A stretch of 64,000 nt of DNA from Henricia sp. BOLD:AAB3569 (Eukaryota; Echinodermata; Asteroidea; Spinulosida; Echinasteridae), in assembly GCA_037783545.1 (NCBI GenBank), contig JBBELK010000827.1, positions 124,001 through 188,000 of the forward strand, given 5' to 3'. The translations under genes were made by a program, and so were the position numbers. Positions 43,465 to 58,801 of the stretch are shown one piece after another. The notes under the pieces were generated by a model, which had not been told where the DNA came from, searched no databases, and saw only the letters and a program-made list of their open reading frames with translations. Each line of letters starts with the position of its first letter. Position 1 is the stretch's first letter.

Positions 43465-45866
43465 GTCTCCTGTACTTGACCACAGGAAGTAGGGCCAAAG
43501 GCCCTCGAAAAACAGTCAATCTCACCTCAATCCGGTGTTCTTAGAGTTTGTACTGAAGATGAAACTATTAGCTGTGCAAAAGGAGCAGGATATAGGCCTC
43601 AAAAAGACATAAATTTAAGAGCCGAAAAACTATCCGTGTCTACTGACCGAGCCCAACGTTGCTTAACTGCAGTGATTAGACGGGAACCGGTGTATTCAAT
43701 GTGGTATGGTCGTAGACGAATGCTTAACAGTTTACATAATTGTAAACGTTTACTGAAGAACAATATTTTACTTGACAGAACAAAAGTGCCTACGACACTC
43801 GGTATTTCCAGGTGGTCTCCCAACGAAGTACTGACCGAGCTCAACGTTGCTTAACTGCGGTGATCAGACGGGAACCGGTGTATTCAATGTGGTGTGGTCG
43901 TAGACGAATGCTTAAAAGGTTTACTTAATTGTAAACGTTTACTGATGAACAATATTTTACTAGACAAAACAAAAATGCCTACGACACTCGGTATTCCCAG
44001 GTGGTCTCCCATTGAAGTACTGACCGAGACTAACGTTGCTTAACTGCGGTGATCAGACGGGAACCGGTGTACTCAATGTGGTATATGGTGGTAGGCGAAT
44101 GCTTAAAAGGTTTACATAAGTGTAAATGCTTACTGAAGAACAATATTTTACACGACAAAACAAAAGTGCCTACGACACTCGGTATTCCCAGGTGGTCTCC
44201 CACCGAAGAACTGACCGAGCCCAACGTTGCTTAACTGCGGTGACCAGATGGGAACCTGCGTATTCAATGTGGTATGGTCGTAGACGAATGCTTAAAAGGT
44301 TTGCGTAATTATAAACGTTTACTGAAGAACAATATTTTACTCAAAACAAAAGTGCCTAAGACACTCGGTATTCCCAGGTGGCCTCCCACCGAAGTACTGG
44401 CCGAGCCCAACGTTGCTTAACTGCGGTGATCAGACGGGAACCGGTGTATTCAATGTGGTATGGTCGTAGACGAATGCTTAAAAGGTTTGCGTATTTATAA
44501 ACGTTTACTGAATAACATTATTTCACTCGACAAAACAAAAGTGCCTACGACACTCGGTATTCCCAGGTGGTCTCCCACCGAAGTACTGACCGAGCCCAAC
44601 GTTGCTTAACTGCGGTGATCAGACGGGAACCGGTGTATTCAAGGTGGTATGGTTGTAGACGAATGCTAAAAAGGTTTGCGTAATTTTAAACGTTTACTGG
44701 AGAACAATATTTTACTCGACAAAACAAAATTGCCTACGACACTCGGTATTCCCAGGTGGTCTCCCACCGAAGTACTGGCCGAGCCCAAGGTTGCTTAACT
44801 GCGGTGATCAGACGGGAATCGGTGTATTCAATGTGGTATGGTCGTAGACGAATGCTCAAAAGGTTTACATAAATGGAAACGTTTACTGAAGAACAATATT
44901 TTACTCGACAGAATAAAAGTGCCTACGACACTCGGTATTCCCAAGTTGTCTCCCACCGAAGTACTGACCGAGCCCAACGTTTCTTAACTGCGATGATCAG
45001 ACGGGAACCGGTGTATTCAATGTGGTGTGGTCGTAGACGAATGCTTAAAAGGTTTACGTAATTGTAAACGTTTACTGATGAACAATATTTTACTAGACAA
45101 AACAAAAGTGCCTTCGACACTCGGTATTTCCAGGTGGTCTCCCACCGAAGTACTGACCGAGCCCAACGTTGCTTAACTGCGGTGATCAGACGGGAACCGG
45201 TGTATTCAATGTGGTATGGTCGTAGACGAATGCTCAAAAGGTTTACATAAATGTAAACGTTTACTGAAGAACAATATTTTACTCGACAGAACAAAAGTGC
45301 CTACGACACTCGGTATTCCCAAGTGGTCTCCCACCGAAGTACTGACCGAGCCCAACGTTTCTTAACTGCGGTGATCAGACGGGAACCGGTGTATTCAATG
45401 TGGTATGGTCGTAGACGAATGCTTAACAGTTTACATAATTCTAAACGTTTACTGAAGAACAATATTTTACTCGACAGAACAAAAGTGCCTACGACACTCG
45501 GTATTTCCAGGTGGTCTCCCAACGTAACGAAGTACTGACCGAGCCCAACGTTGCTTAACTGCGGTGATCAGACGGGAACCGGTGTATTCAATGTGGTGTG
45601 GTCGTAGACGAATGCTTAAAAGGTTTACTTAATTGTAAACGTTTACTGATGAACAATATTTTACACGACAAAACAAAAGTGCCTACGACACTCGGTATTC
45701 CCAGGTGGTCTCCCACCGAAGAACTGACCGAGCCCAACGTTGCTTAACTGCGGTGATCAGACGGGAACAGGTGTATTCAATGTGGTATGGTCGTAGACGA
45801 ATGCTTAAAAGGTTTACAAAATTGTAAACGTTTACTGAAGAACAATATTTTACTCAAAACAAAAGT

Positions 45867-45984
45867 GCCTACGACACTCGGTATTCCCAGGTGGTCTCCC
45901 ACCGAAGTACTGACCGAGCCCAACGTTGCTTAACTGCGGTGATCAGACGGGAACCGGTGTATTCAAGGTGGTATGGTCGTAGAC
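45867..45984 (-). rRNA. 5S rRNA-like gene, block 3 example
   Basis: 118 nt. It belongs to the subgroup with C at position 18 (AAGGTGG on the + strand), which also fails to pair with base 60. All other landmarks of the family are kept. Confidence 0.7.
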
Positions 45985-48900
45985 GAATGCTAAAAAGGTT
46001 TGCGTAATTTTAAACGTTTACTGGAGAACAATATTTTACTCGACAAAACAAAAATGCCTACGACACTCGGTATTCCCAGGTGGTCTCCAACCGAAGTACT
46101 GGCCGAGCCCAAGGTTGCTTAACTGCGGTGATCAGACGGGAATCGGTGTATTCAATGTGGTATGGTCGTAGACGAATGCTCAAAAGGTTTACATAAATGT
46201 AAACGTTTACTGAAGAACAATATTTTACTCGACAGAACAAAAGTGCCTACGACACTCGGTATTCCCAAGTGGTCTCCCACCGAAGTACTGACCGAGCCCA
46301 ACGTTTCTTAACTGCGGTGATCAGACGGGAACCGGTGTATTCAATGTGGTATGGTCGTAGGCGAATGCTTAAAAGGTTTACATCAGTGTAAATGCTTACT
46401 GAAGAACAATATTTTACACGACAAAACAAAAGTGCCTACGACACTCGGTATTCCCAGGTGGTCTCCCACCGAAGAACTGACCGAGCCCAACGTTGCTTAA
46501 CTGCGGTGACCAGATGGGAACCTGCGTATTCAATTTGGTATGGTCGTAGACGAATGCTTAAAAGGTTTGCGTAATTATAAACGTTTACTGAAGAACAATA
46601 TTTTACTCAAAACAAAAGTGCCTAAGACACTCGGTATTCCCAGGTGGCCTCCCACCGAAGTACTGGCCGAGCCCAACGTTGCTTAACTGCGGTGATCAGA
46701 CGGGAACGGGTGTATTCAATGTGGTATGGTCGTCGACGAATGCTCAAAAGGTTTACATAAATGTAAACGTTTACTGAAGAACAATATTTTACTCGACAGA
46801 ACAAAAGTGCCTACGACACTCGGTATTTCCAGGTGGTCTCCCAACGTAACGAAGTACTGACCGAGCCCAACGTTGCTTAACTGCGGTGATCAGACGGGAA
46901 CCGGTGTATTCAATGTGGTGTGGTCGTAGACGAATGCTTAAAAGGTTTACGTAATTGTAAACGTTTACTGATGAACAATATTTTACTAGACAAAACAAAA
47001 GTGCCTTCGACACTCGGTATTCCCAGGTGGTCTCCTACCGAAGTACTGACCGAGCCCAACGTTGCTTAACTGCGGTGATCAGACGGGAACCGGTGTATTC
47101 AATGTGGTATGGTCGTAGACGAATGCTCAAAAGGTTTACATAAATGTAAACGTTTACTGAAGAACAATATTTTACTCGACAGAACAAAAGTGCCTACGAC
47201 ACTCGGTATTCCCAAGTGGTCTCCCACCGAAGTACTGACCGAGCCCTCACGTTTCTTAACTGCGGTGATCAGACGGGAACCGGTGTATTCAAGGTGGTAT
47301 GGTCGTAGACGAATGCTAAAAAGGTTTGCGTAATTTTAAACGTTTACTGGAGAACAATATTTTACTCGACAAAACAAAAATGCCTACGACACTCGGTATT
47401 CCCAGGTGGTCTCCAACCGAAGTACTGGCCGAGCCCAAGGTTGCTTAACTGCGGTGATCAGACGGGAATCGGTGTATTCAATGTGGTATGGTCGTAGACG
47501 AATGCTCAAAAGGTTTACATAAATGTAAACGTTTACTGAAGAACAATATTTTACTCGACAGAACAAAAGTGCCTACGACACTCGGTATTCCCAAGTGGTC
47601 TCCCACCGAAGTACTGACCGAGCCCAACGTTTCTTAACTGCGGTGATCAGACGGGAACCGGTGTATTCAATGTGGTATGGTCGTAGGCGAATGCTTAAAA
47701 GGTTTACATCAGTGTAAATGCTTACTGAAGAACAATATTTTACACGACAAAACAAAAGTGCCTACGACACTCGGTATTCCCAGGTGGTCTCCCACCGAAG
47801 AACTGACCGAGCCCAACGTTGCTTAACTGCGGTGACCAGATGGGAACCTGCGTATTCAATTTGGTATGGTCGTAGACGAATGCTTAAAAGGTTTGCGTAA
47901 TTATAAACGTTTACTGAAGAACAATATTTTACTCAAAACAAAAGTGCCTAAGACACTCGGTATTCCCAGGTGGCCTCCCACCGAAGTACTGGCCGAGCCC
48001 AACGTTGCTTAACTGCGGTGATCAGACGGGAACGGGTGTATTCAATGTGGTATGGTCGTCGACGAATGCTCAAAAGGTTTACATAAATGTAAACGTTTAC
48101 TGAAGAACAATATTTTACTCGACAGAACAAAAGTGCCTACGACACTCGGTATTCCCAAGTGGTCTGCCACCGAAGTACTGACCGAGCCCAACGTTTCTTA
48201 ACTGCGATGATCAGACGGGAACCGGTGTATTCAATGTGGTGTGGTCGTAGACGAATGCTTAAAAGGTTTACGTAATTGTAAACGTTTACTGATGAACAAT
48301 ATTTTACTAGACAAAACAAAAGTGCCTTCGACACTCGGTATTCCCAGGTGGTCTCCTACCGAAGTACTGACCGAGCCCAACGTTGCTTAACTGCGGTGAT
48401 CAGACGGGAACCGGTGTATTCAATGTGGTATGGTCGTAGACGAATGCTCAAAAGGTTTACATAAATGTAAACGTTTACTGAAGAACAATATTTTACTCGA
48501 CAGAACAAAAGTGCCTACGACACTCGGTATTCCCAAGTGGTCTCCCACCGAAGTACTGACCGAGCCCTCACGTTTCTTAACTGCGGTGATCAGACGGTAA
48601 CCGGTGTATTCAATGTGGTATGGTCGTAGACGAATGCTTAACAGTTTACATAATTGTAAACGTTTACTGAAGAACAATATTTTACTCGACAGAACAAAAG
48701 TGCCTACGACACTCGGTATTTCCAGGTGGTCTCCCAACGAAGTACTGACCGAGCCCAACGTTGCTTAACTGCGGTGATCAGACGGGAACCGGTGTATTCA
48801 ATGTGGTGTGGTCGTAGACGAATGCTTAAAAGGTTTACTTAATTGTAAACGTTTACTGATGAACAATATTTTACTTGACAAAACAAAAGTGCCTACGACA

Positions 48901-51900
48901 CTCGGTATTCCCAGGTGGTCTCCCATCGAAGTACTGACCGAGACCAACGTTGCTTAACTGCGGTGATCAGACGGGAACCAGTGTACTCAATGTGGTATAT
49001 GGTCGTAGGCGAATGCTTAAAAGGTTTACATAAGTGTAAATGTTTACTGAAGAACAATATTTTACACGACAGAACAAAAGTGCCTACGACACTCGGTATT
49101 CCCAAGTGGTCTCCCAACGAAGTACTGACCGAGCCCAACGTTGCTTAACTGCGGTGATCAGACGGGAACCGGTGTAATCAATGTGGTGTGGTCGTAGACG
49201 AATGCTTCAAAGGTTTACATAATTGTAAACGTTTACTGAAGAACAATATTTTACTCGACAATGTGGTAATGCTTAAAAGGTTTGCGTAATGATAAACGTT
49301 TACTAAAGAACAATATTTTACACGACATAACAAAAGTGCCTACGACACTCGGTATTCCCAAGTGGTCTCCCAACGAAGTACTGACCGAGCCCAACGTTGC
49401 TTAACTGCGGTGATCAGACGGGAACCGGTGTACTCAATGTGGTATATGGTCGTAGGCGAATGCTTAAAAGGTTTACATAAGTGTAAATGTTTACTGAAGA
49501 ACAATATTTTACACGACAGAACAAAAGTGCCTACGACACTCGGTATTCCCAAGTGGTCTCCCACCGAAGTACTGACCGAGCCCAGCGTTTCTTAACTGCG
49601 GTGATCAGACGGGAACAGATATATTCAATGTGGTATGGTCGTAGACGAATGCTTAACACTTTACATAATTGTAAACGTTTACTGAAGAACAATATTTTAC
49701 TCGACAGAACAAAAGTGCCTACGACACTCGGTATTCCCAGGTGGTCTCCCAACGAAGTACTGACCGAGCCCAACGTTGCTTAACTGCGGTGATCAGACGG
49801 GAACAGGTGTATTCATTGTGGTGTGGTCGTAGACGAATGCTTAAAATGTTTACGTAATTGTAAACGTTTACTGATGAACAATATTTTACTCGACAAAACA
49901 AAAGTGCCTACGGCACTCGGTATTTCCAGGTGGTCTCCCAACGAAGTACTGACCGAGCCCAACGTTGCTTAACTGCGGTGATCAGACGGGAACCGGTGTA
50001 TTCAATGTGGTGTGGTCGTAGACAAATGCTTAAAAGGTTTACTTAATTGTAAACGTTTACTGATGAACAATATTTTACTAGACAAAACAAAAGTGCCTAC
50101 GATACTCGGTATTCCCAGGTGGTCTCCCATCGAAGTACTGACCGAGACCAACGTTGCTTAACTGCGGTGATCAGACGGGAACCGGTGTACTCAATGTGGT
50201 ATATGGTCTTAGGCGAATGCTTAAAAGGTTTACATAAGTGTAAATGTTTCCTGAAGAACAATATTTTACACGACAGAACAAAAGTGCCTACGACACTCGG
50301 TATTCCCAAGTGGTCTCCCAACGAAGTACTGACCGAGCCCAACGTTGCTTAACTGCGGTGATCAGACGGGAACCGGTGTACTCAATGTGGTATATGGTCG
50401 TAGGCGATTGCTTAAAAGGTTTACATAAGTGTAAATGTTTACTGAAGAACAATATTTTACACGACAGAACAAAAGTGCCTACGACACTCGGTATTCCCAA
50501 GTGGTCTCCCACCGAAGTACTGACCGAGCCCAACGTTTCTTAACTGCAGTGATCAGACGGGAACAGGTGTATTCAATGTGGTATGGTCGTAGACGAATGC
50601 TTAACACTTTACATAATTGTAAACGTTTACTGAAGAACAATATTTTACTCGACAGAACAAAAGTGCCTTCGACACTCGGTATTCCCAGGTGGTCTCCCAA
50701 CGAAGTACTGACCGAGCCCAACGTTGCTTAACTGCGGTGATCAGACGGGAACAGGTGTATTCATTGTGGTGTGGTCGTAGACGAATGCTTAAAATGTTTA
50801 CGTAATTGTAAACGTTTACTGATGAACAATATTTTACTAGACAAAACAAAAGTGCCTACGACACTCGGTATTCCCAGGTGGTCTCCCATCGAGGTACTGA
50901 CCGAGACCAACGTTGCTTAACTGCGGTATTCAATGTGGTATGGTCGTAGACGAATGCTTAAAATGTTTACATAATTGTGAACGTTTACTGAAGAACAATA
51001 ATTTACTCGACAATGTGGTATGGTCGTAGACGAATGCTTAAAAAGTTTGCGTAATTATAAACGTTTACTGAAGAACAATATTTTACTCAAAACAAAAGTG
51101 CCTACGACACTCGGTATTCTCAGGTGGTCTCCCACCGAAGTACTGACCGAGCCCAACGTTGCTTAACTGCGGGCGGTGATCAGACGGGAACCGGTGTATT
51201 CAATGTAGTGTGGTCGTAGACGAATGCTTAAAGGTTTACGTAATTGTAAACGTTTACTGAAGAACAATATTTCACTCGACAAAACAAAAGTGCCTACGAC
51301 ACTCGGTATTCCCAGCTGGTCTCCCACCGAAGAACTGACCGAGCCCAACGTTGCTTAACTGCGGTGACCAGACGGGAACATGTGTATTCAATGTGGTATG
51401 GTCGTAGACGAATGCTTAAAAGGTTTGCGTAATTATAAACGTTTACTGAAGAACAATATTTTACTCAAAACAAAAGTGCCTACGACACTCGGTATTCCCA
51501 GGTGGTCTCCCACCGAAGTACTGGCCGAGCCCAACGTTGCTTAACCGCGGTGATCAGACGGGAACCTGTGTATTCAATGTGGTATGGTCGTAGACGAATG
51601 CTTAAAAGGTTTGCGTAATTATAAACGTTTAATGAAGAACAATATTTTACTCAAAACAAAAGTGCCCACGACACTCGGTATTCTCAGGTGGTCTCCCACC
51701 GAAGTACTGGCCGAGACCAACGTTGCTTAACTGGGGTGCTCAGACGGGAAACTGTGTATTCAATGTGGTATGGTCGTAGACGAATGCTTAAAAGGTTTGC
51801 ATAATTATCAACGTTTACTGAAGAACAATATTTCACTCGACAAAACAAAAGTGCCTACGACACTCGGTATTCCCAGGTGATCTCCCACCGAAGTACGGAC

Positions 51901-54900
51901 CGAGCCCAACGTTGCTTAACTGCGGTGATCAGACGGGAACCGGTGTATTCAAGGTGGTATGGTCGTAGACGAATGCTGAAAAGGTTTGCGTAATTTTAAA
52001 TATTTACTGAAGAACAATATTTTACTCGATAAAACAAAAATGCCTACGACACTCGGTTTTCCCAGGTGGTCTCCCACCGAAGTACTGGCCGAGCCCAAGG
52101 TTGCTTAACTGCGGTGATCAGACGGGAACCGGTGTATTCAATGTGGTATGGTCGTAGACGAATGCTTAAAAGGTTTACATAAATGTAAACGTTTATTGAA
52201 GAACAATATTTTACTCGACAGAACAAAGGTGCCTACGACACTCGGTATTCCCAAGTGGTGTCCCACCGAAGTACTGACAGAGCCCAACGTTGCTTAACTG
52301 CGGTGATCAGACGGGAACCGGTGTATTCAATGTGGTATGGTCGTAGACGAATGCTTAACAGGTTTGCGTAATTTTAAATGTTTACTGAAGAACAATATTT
52401 TACTCGACAGAACAAAAGTGCCCACGACACTCGGTATTCCCAGGTGGTTTCCCAACGAAGTACTGACCGAGCCCAACGTTGCTTAACTGCGGTGATCAGA
52501 CGGGAACCTGTGTATTCAATGTGGTATGGTCGTAGACGAATGCTTAAAAGGTTTGCGTAATTATAAACGTTTAATGAAGAACAATATTTTACTCAAAACA
52601 AAAGTGCCCACGACACTCGGTATTCTCAGGTGGTCTCCCACCGAAGTACTGGCCGAGACCAACGTTGCTTAACTGGGGTGCTCAGACGGGAACCTGTGTA
52701 TTCAATGTGGTATGGTCGTAGACGAATGCTTAAAAGGTTTGCATAATTATCAACGTTTACTGAAGAACAATATTTCACTCGACAAAACAAAAGTGCCTAC
52801 GACACTCGGTATTCCCAGGTGGTCTCCCACCGAAGTACGGACCGAGCCCAACGTTGCTTAACTGCGGTGATCAGACGGGAACCGGTGTATTCAAGGTGGT
52901 ATGGTCGTAGACGAATGCTAAAAAGGTTTGCGTAATTTTAAATGTTTACTGAAGAACAATATTTTACTCGATAAAACAAAAATGCCTACGACACTCGGTT
53001 TTCCCAAGTGGTCTCCCACCGAAGTACTGACAGAGCCCAACGTTGCTTAACTGCGGTGATCAGACGGGAACCGGTGTATTCAATGTGGTATGGTCGTAGA
53101 CGAATGCTTAACAGGTTTGCGTAATTTTAAATGTTTACTGAAGAACAATATTTTACTCGACAGAACAAAAGTGCCCACGACACTCGGTATTCCCAGGTGG
53201 TTTCCCAACAAAGTACTGACCGAGCCCAACGTTGCTTAACTGCGGTGATCACACGGGAACCGGTGTATTCAATGTGGTATGGTCGTAGAAGAATGCTTAA
53301 AAGGTTTGGGTAATTTTAAACGTTTACCGAAGAACAATATTTTACTCAAAACAAAAATGCCTACGACATTCGGTATTCCCAGGTGGTCTCCCACCGAAGT
53401 ACTGACCGAGCCCAACGTTGCTTAACTGCGGTGATAAGACGGCAACCGGTGTATTCAATGTGGTATGGTCGTAGACGAATGCTTAGAAGGTTTGGGTAAT
53501 TTTAAACGTTTACCGAAGAACAATATTTTACTAAAAACAAAAGTGCCTACGACACTCGGTATTCCCAGGTGGTCTCCCATCGAAGTACTGACCGAGCCCA
53601 ACGTTGCTTAACTGCGGTGATCAGACGGGAACCGGTGTATTCAATGTGGTATGGTCGTAGAAGAATGCTTAAAAGGTTTGCGTATTTATAAACGTTTACT
53701 GAATAACATTATTTCACTCGACAAAACAAAAGTGCCTACGACACTCGGTATTCTTAGGTGGTCTCCCACCAAAGTACTGGCCGAGCCCAAGGTTGCTTAA
53801 CTGCGGTGATCAGACGGGAACCGGTGTAATCAATGTGGTGTGGTCGTAGACGAATGCTTGAAAGGTTTACTTAATTGTAAACGTTTACTGAAGAACAATA
53901 TTTTACTCGACAATGTGGTAATGCTTAAAAGGTTTGCGTAATTATAAACGTTTACTAAAGAACAATATTTTACTCAAAACAAAAGTGCCTACGACACTCG
54001 GTATTCTCCCACCGAAGTACTGACCGAGCCCAACGTTGCTTAACTGCGGGCGGTGATCAGACGGGAACCGGTGTATTCAATGTGGTATGGTCGTAGACGA
54101 ATGCTTAACAGTTTACATAATTGTAAACGTTTACTGAAGAACAATATTTTACTCGACAGAACAAAAGTGCCTACGACACTCGGTATTTCCAGGTGGTCTC
54201 CCAACGAAGTACTGACCGAGCCCAACGTTGCTTAACTGCGGTGATCAGACGGGAACCGGTGTATTTAATGTGGTATGGTCGTAGACGAATGCTTAAAAGG
54301 TTTGCGTATTTATAAACGTTTACTGAATAACATTATTTCACTCGACAAAACAAAAGTGCCTACGACACTCGGTATTCCCAGGTGGTCTCCCACCGAAGTA
54401 CTCACCGAGCCCAACGTTGCTTAACTGCGGTGACCAGACGGGAACCTGTGTATTCAATGTGGTATGGTCGTAGACGAATGCTTAAAATGTTTGCGTAATT
54501 ATCAACGTTTACTGAAGAACAATATTTTACTCGACAGAACAAATGTGCCTACGACACTCGTTATTCCCAGATGGTCTCCCAACGAAGTACTGACCGAGCC
54601 CAACGTTGCTTAACTGTGGTGATCAGACGGGAACCGGTGTATTCATTGTGGTGTCGTCGTAGACGAATGCTTAGAAGGTTTACCATATTGTAAACGTGTA
54701 CTGATGAACAATATTTTACTAGACAAAACAAAAGTGCCTACGACACTCAGTATTCCCAGGTGGTCTCCCATCGAAGTACTGACCGAGACCAACGTTGCTT
54801 AACTGCGGTGATCAGACGGGAACCGGTGTACTCAATGTGGTATAAGGTCGTAGGCGAATGCTTAAAAGGTTTGCGTAATTATAAACGTTTAATGAAGAAC

Positions 54901-57900
54901 AATATTTTACTCAAAACAAAAGTGCCCACGACACTCGGTATTCTCAGGTGGTCTCCCACCGAAGTACTGGCCGAGACCAACGTTGCTTAACTGGGGTGCT
55001 CAGACGGGAACCTGTGTATTCAAGGTGGTATGGTCGTAGACGAATGCTAAAAAGGTTTGCGTAATTTTAAATGTTTACTGAAGAACAATATTTTACTCGA
55101 TAAAACAAAAATGCCTACGACACTCGGTTTTCCCAGGTGGTCTCCCACCGAAGTACTGGCCGAGCCCAAGGTTGCTTAACTGCGGTGATCAGACGGGAAC
55201 CGGTGTATTCAATGTGGTATGGTCGTAGACGAATGCTTAAAAGGTTTACATAAATGTAAACGTTTATTGAAGAACAATATTTTACTCGACAGAACAAAGG
55301 TGCCTACGACACTCGGTATTCCCAAGTGGTCTCCCACCGAAGTACTGACAGAGCCCAACGTTGCTTAACTGCGGTGATCAGACGGAAACCGGTGTATTCA
55401 ATGTGGTATGGTCGTAGACGAATGCTTAACAGGTTTGCGTAATTTTAAATGTTTACTGAAGAACAATATTTTACTCGACAGAACAAAAGTGCCCACGACA
55501 CTCGGTATTCCCAGGTGGTTTCCCAACAAAGTACTGACCGAGCCCAACGTTGCTTAACTGCGGTGATCACACGGGAACCGGTGTATTCAATGTGGTATGG
55601 TCGTAGAAGAATGCTTAAAAGGTTTGGGTAATTTTAAACGTTTACCGAAGAACAATATTTTACTCAAAACAAAAGTGCCTACGACATTCGGTATTCCCAG
55701 GTGGTCTCCCACCGAAGTACTGACCGAGCCCAACGTTGCTTAACTGCGGTGATAAGACGGCAACCGGTGTATTCAATGTGGTATGGTCGTAGACGAATGC
55801 TTAGAAGGTTTGGGTAATTTTAAACGTTTACCGAAGAACAATATTTTACTAAAAACAAAAGTGCCTACGACACTCGGTATTCCCAGGTGGTCTCCCATCG
55901 AAGTACTGACCGAGCCCAACGTTGCTTAACTGCGGTGATCAGACGGGAACCGGTGTATTCAATGTGGTATGGTCGTAGAAGAATGCTTAAAAGGTTTGCG
56001 TATTTATAAACGTTTACTGAATAACATTATTTCTATCGACAAAACAAAAGTGCCTACGACACTCGGTATTCCCAGGTGGTCTCCCACCGAAGTACTGGCC
56101 GAGCCCAAGGTTGCTTAACTGCGGTGATCAGACGGGAACCGGTGTATTCAATGTGGTATGGTCGTAGACGAATGCTCAAAAGGTTTACATAAATGTAAAC
56201 GTTTACTGGAGAACAATATTTTACTCGACAAAACAAAAATGCCTACGACACTCGGTATTCCCAGGTGGTCTCCCACCTAAGTACTGGCCGAGCCCAAGGT
56301 TGCTTAACTGCGGTGATCAGACGGGAACCGGTGTATTCAATATGGTATGGTCGTAGACGAATGCTCAAAAGGTTTACATAATTGTAAACGTTTACTGAAG
56401 AACAATATTTTACTCGACAGAACAAAAGTGCCTACGACACTCGGTATTCCCAGGTGGTCTCTCAACGAAGTACTGACCGAGCCCAACGTTGCTTAACTGC
56501 GGTTATCAGACGGGAACCGGTGTAATCAATGTGGTGTGGTCGTAGACGAATGCTTGAAAGGTTTACTTAATTGTAAACGTTTACTAAAGAACAATATTTT
56601 ACTCAAAACAAAAGTGCCTACGACACTCGGTATTCTCCCACCGAAGTACTGACCGAGCCCAACGTTGCTTAACTGCGGGCGGTGATCAGACGGGAACCGG
56701 TGTATTCAATGTGGTATGGTCGTAGACGAATGCTTAAAAGGTTTGCGTATTTATAAACGTTTACTGAATAACATTATTTCACTCGACAGAACAAATGTGC
56801 CTACGACACTCGTTATTCCCAGATGGTCTCCCAACGAAGTACTGACCGAGCCCAACGTTGCTTAACTGTGGTGATCAGACGGGAACCGGTGTATTCATTG
56901 TGGTGTGGTCGTAGACGAATGCTTAAAAGGTTTACTTAATTGTAAACGTGTACTGATGAACAATATTTTACTAGACAAAACAAAAGTGCCTACGACACTC
57001 AGTATTCCCAGGTGGTCTCCCATCGAAGTACTGACCGAGACCAACGTTGCTTAACTGCGGTGATCAGACGGGAACCGGTGTACTCAATGTGGTATAAGGT
57101 CGTAGGCGAATGCTTAAAAGGTTTGCGTAATTATAAACGTTTAATGAAGAACAATATTTTACTCAAAACAAAAAGTGCCCACGACACTCGGTATTCTCAG
57201 GTGGTCTCCCACCGAAGTACTGGCCGAGACCAACGTTGCTTAACTGGGGTGCTCAGACGGGAACCTGTGTATTCAATGTGGTATGGTCGTAGACGAATGC
57301 TTAAAAGGTTTGCATAATTATCAACGTTTACTGAAGAACAATATTTCACTCGACAAAACAAAAGTGCCTACGACACTCGGTATTCCCAGGTGGTCTCCCA
57401 CCGAAGTACGGACCGAGCCCAACGTTGCTTAACTGCGGTGATCAGACGGGAACCGGTGTATTCAAGGTGGTATGGTCGTAGACGAATGCTAAAAAGGTTT
57501 GCGTAATTTTAAATGTTTACTGAAGAACAATATTTTACTCGATAAAACAAAAATGCCTACGACACTCGGTTTTCCCAGGTGGTCTCCCACCGAAGTACTG
57601 GCCGAGCCCAAGGTTGCTTAACTGCGGTGATCAGACGGGAACCGGTGTATTCAATGTGGTATGGTCGTAGACGAATGCTTAAAAGGTTTACATAAATGTA
57701 AACGTTTATTGAAGAACAATATTTTACTCGACAGAACAAAGGTGCCTACGACACTCGGTATTCCCAAGTGGTCTCCCACCGAAGTACTGACAGAGCCCAA
57801 CGTTGCTTAACTGCGGTGATCAGACGGGAACCGGTGTATTCAATGTTGTATGGTCGTAGACGAATGCTTAACAGGTTTGCGTAATTTTAAATGTTTACTG

Positions 57901-58683
57901 AAGAACAATATTTTACTCGACAGAACAAAAGTGCCCACGACACTCGGTATTCCCAGGTGGTTTCCCAACAAAGTACTGACCGAGCCCAACGTTGCTTAAC
58001 TGCGGTGATCACACGGGAACCGGTGTATTCAATGTGGTATGGTCGTAGAAGAATGCTTAAAAGGTTTGGGTAATTTTAAACGTTTACCGAAGAACAATAT
58101 TTTACTCAAAACAAAAGTGCCTACGACATTCGGTATTCCCAGGTGGTCTCCCACCGAAGTACTGACCGAGCCCAACGTTGCTTAACTGCGGTGATAAGAC
58201 GGCAACCGGTGTATTCAATGTGGTATGGTCGTAGACGAATGCTTAGAAGGTTTGGGTAATTTTAAACGTTTACCGAAGAACAATATTTTACTCAAAACAA
58301 AAGTGCCTACGACACTCGGTATTCCCAGGTGGTCTCCCACCGAAGTACTGGCCGAGCCCAAGGTTGCTTAACTGCGGTGATCAGACGGGAACCGGTGTAT
58401 TCAATGTGGTATGGTCGTAGACGAATGCTCAAAAGGTTTACATAAATGTAAACGTTTACTGGAGAACAATATTTTACTCGACAGAACAAAGGTGCCTACG
58501 ACACTCGGTATTCCCAAGTGGTCTATCGCCCACCGAAGTACTGACCGAGCCCAACGTTGCTTAACTGCGGTGACCAGACGGGAACCGGTGTATTCAATGT
58601 GGTATGGTCGTAGACGAATGCTTAAAATATTTGCGTAATTATAAACGTTTACTGAAGAACAATATTTTACTCAAAACAACAGT

Positions 58684-58801
58684 GCCTACGACACTCGGTA
58701 TTCCCAGGTGGTCTCCCACCGAAGTACTGACCGAGCCCAACGTTGCTTAACTGCGGTGATCAGACGGGAACCGGTGTATTCAATGTGGTGTGGTCGTAGA
58801 C
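58684..58801 (-). rRNA. 5S rRNA-like gene, block 3 example
   Basis: 118 nt with full terminal helix. It has CGACCACACCACATTG at the 5' side where the majority has CGACCATACCACATTG. An identical copy is at 63054-63171, 4370 bp away. Confidence 0.7.

Larger units (their letters stand above)
37662..43640 (-). mobile_element. Tx1/L1-type LINE inserted in a 5S unit
   Basis: A 5979-bp non-LTR retrotransposon on the - strand: 5' UTR of about 175 bp, ORF1 with zinc knuckles, ORF2 with AP-type endonuclease and reverse transcriptase, short 3' UTR and an A-rich tail (T-run at 37662-37690 on the + strand). The left flank ends exactly at 5S nucleotide 79 (37622-37661 is nt 79-118) and the right flank starts at nucleotide 77 (43641-43717 is nt 77-1). 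One 5S unit is therefore split with loss of a single base and no target duplication, and LINE and 5S run in the same direction. Tx1-clade LINEs include families specific for multicopy RNA genes, among them a 5S family (Mutsu). Two one-base frame slips in ORF2 make this copy inactive, but it is otherwise full length and fairly young. Confidence 0.9.
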
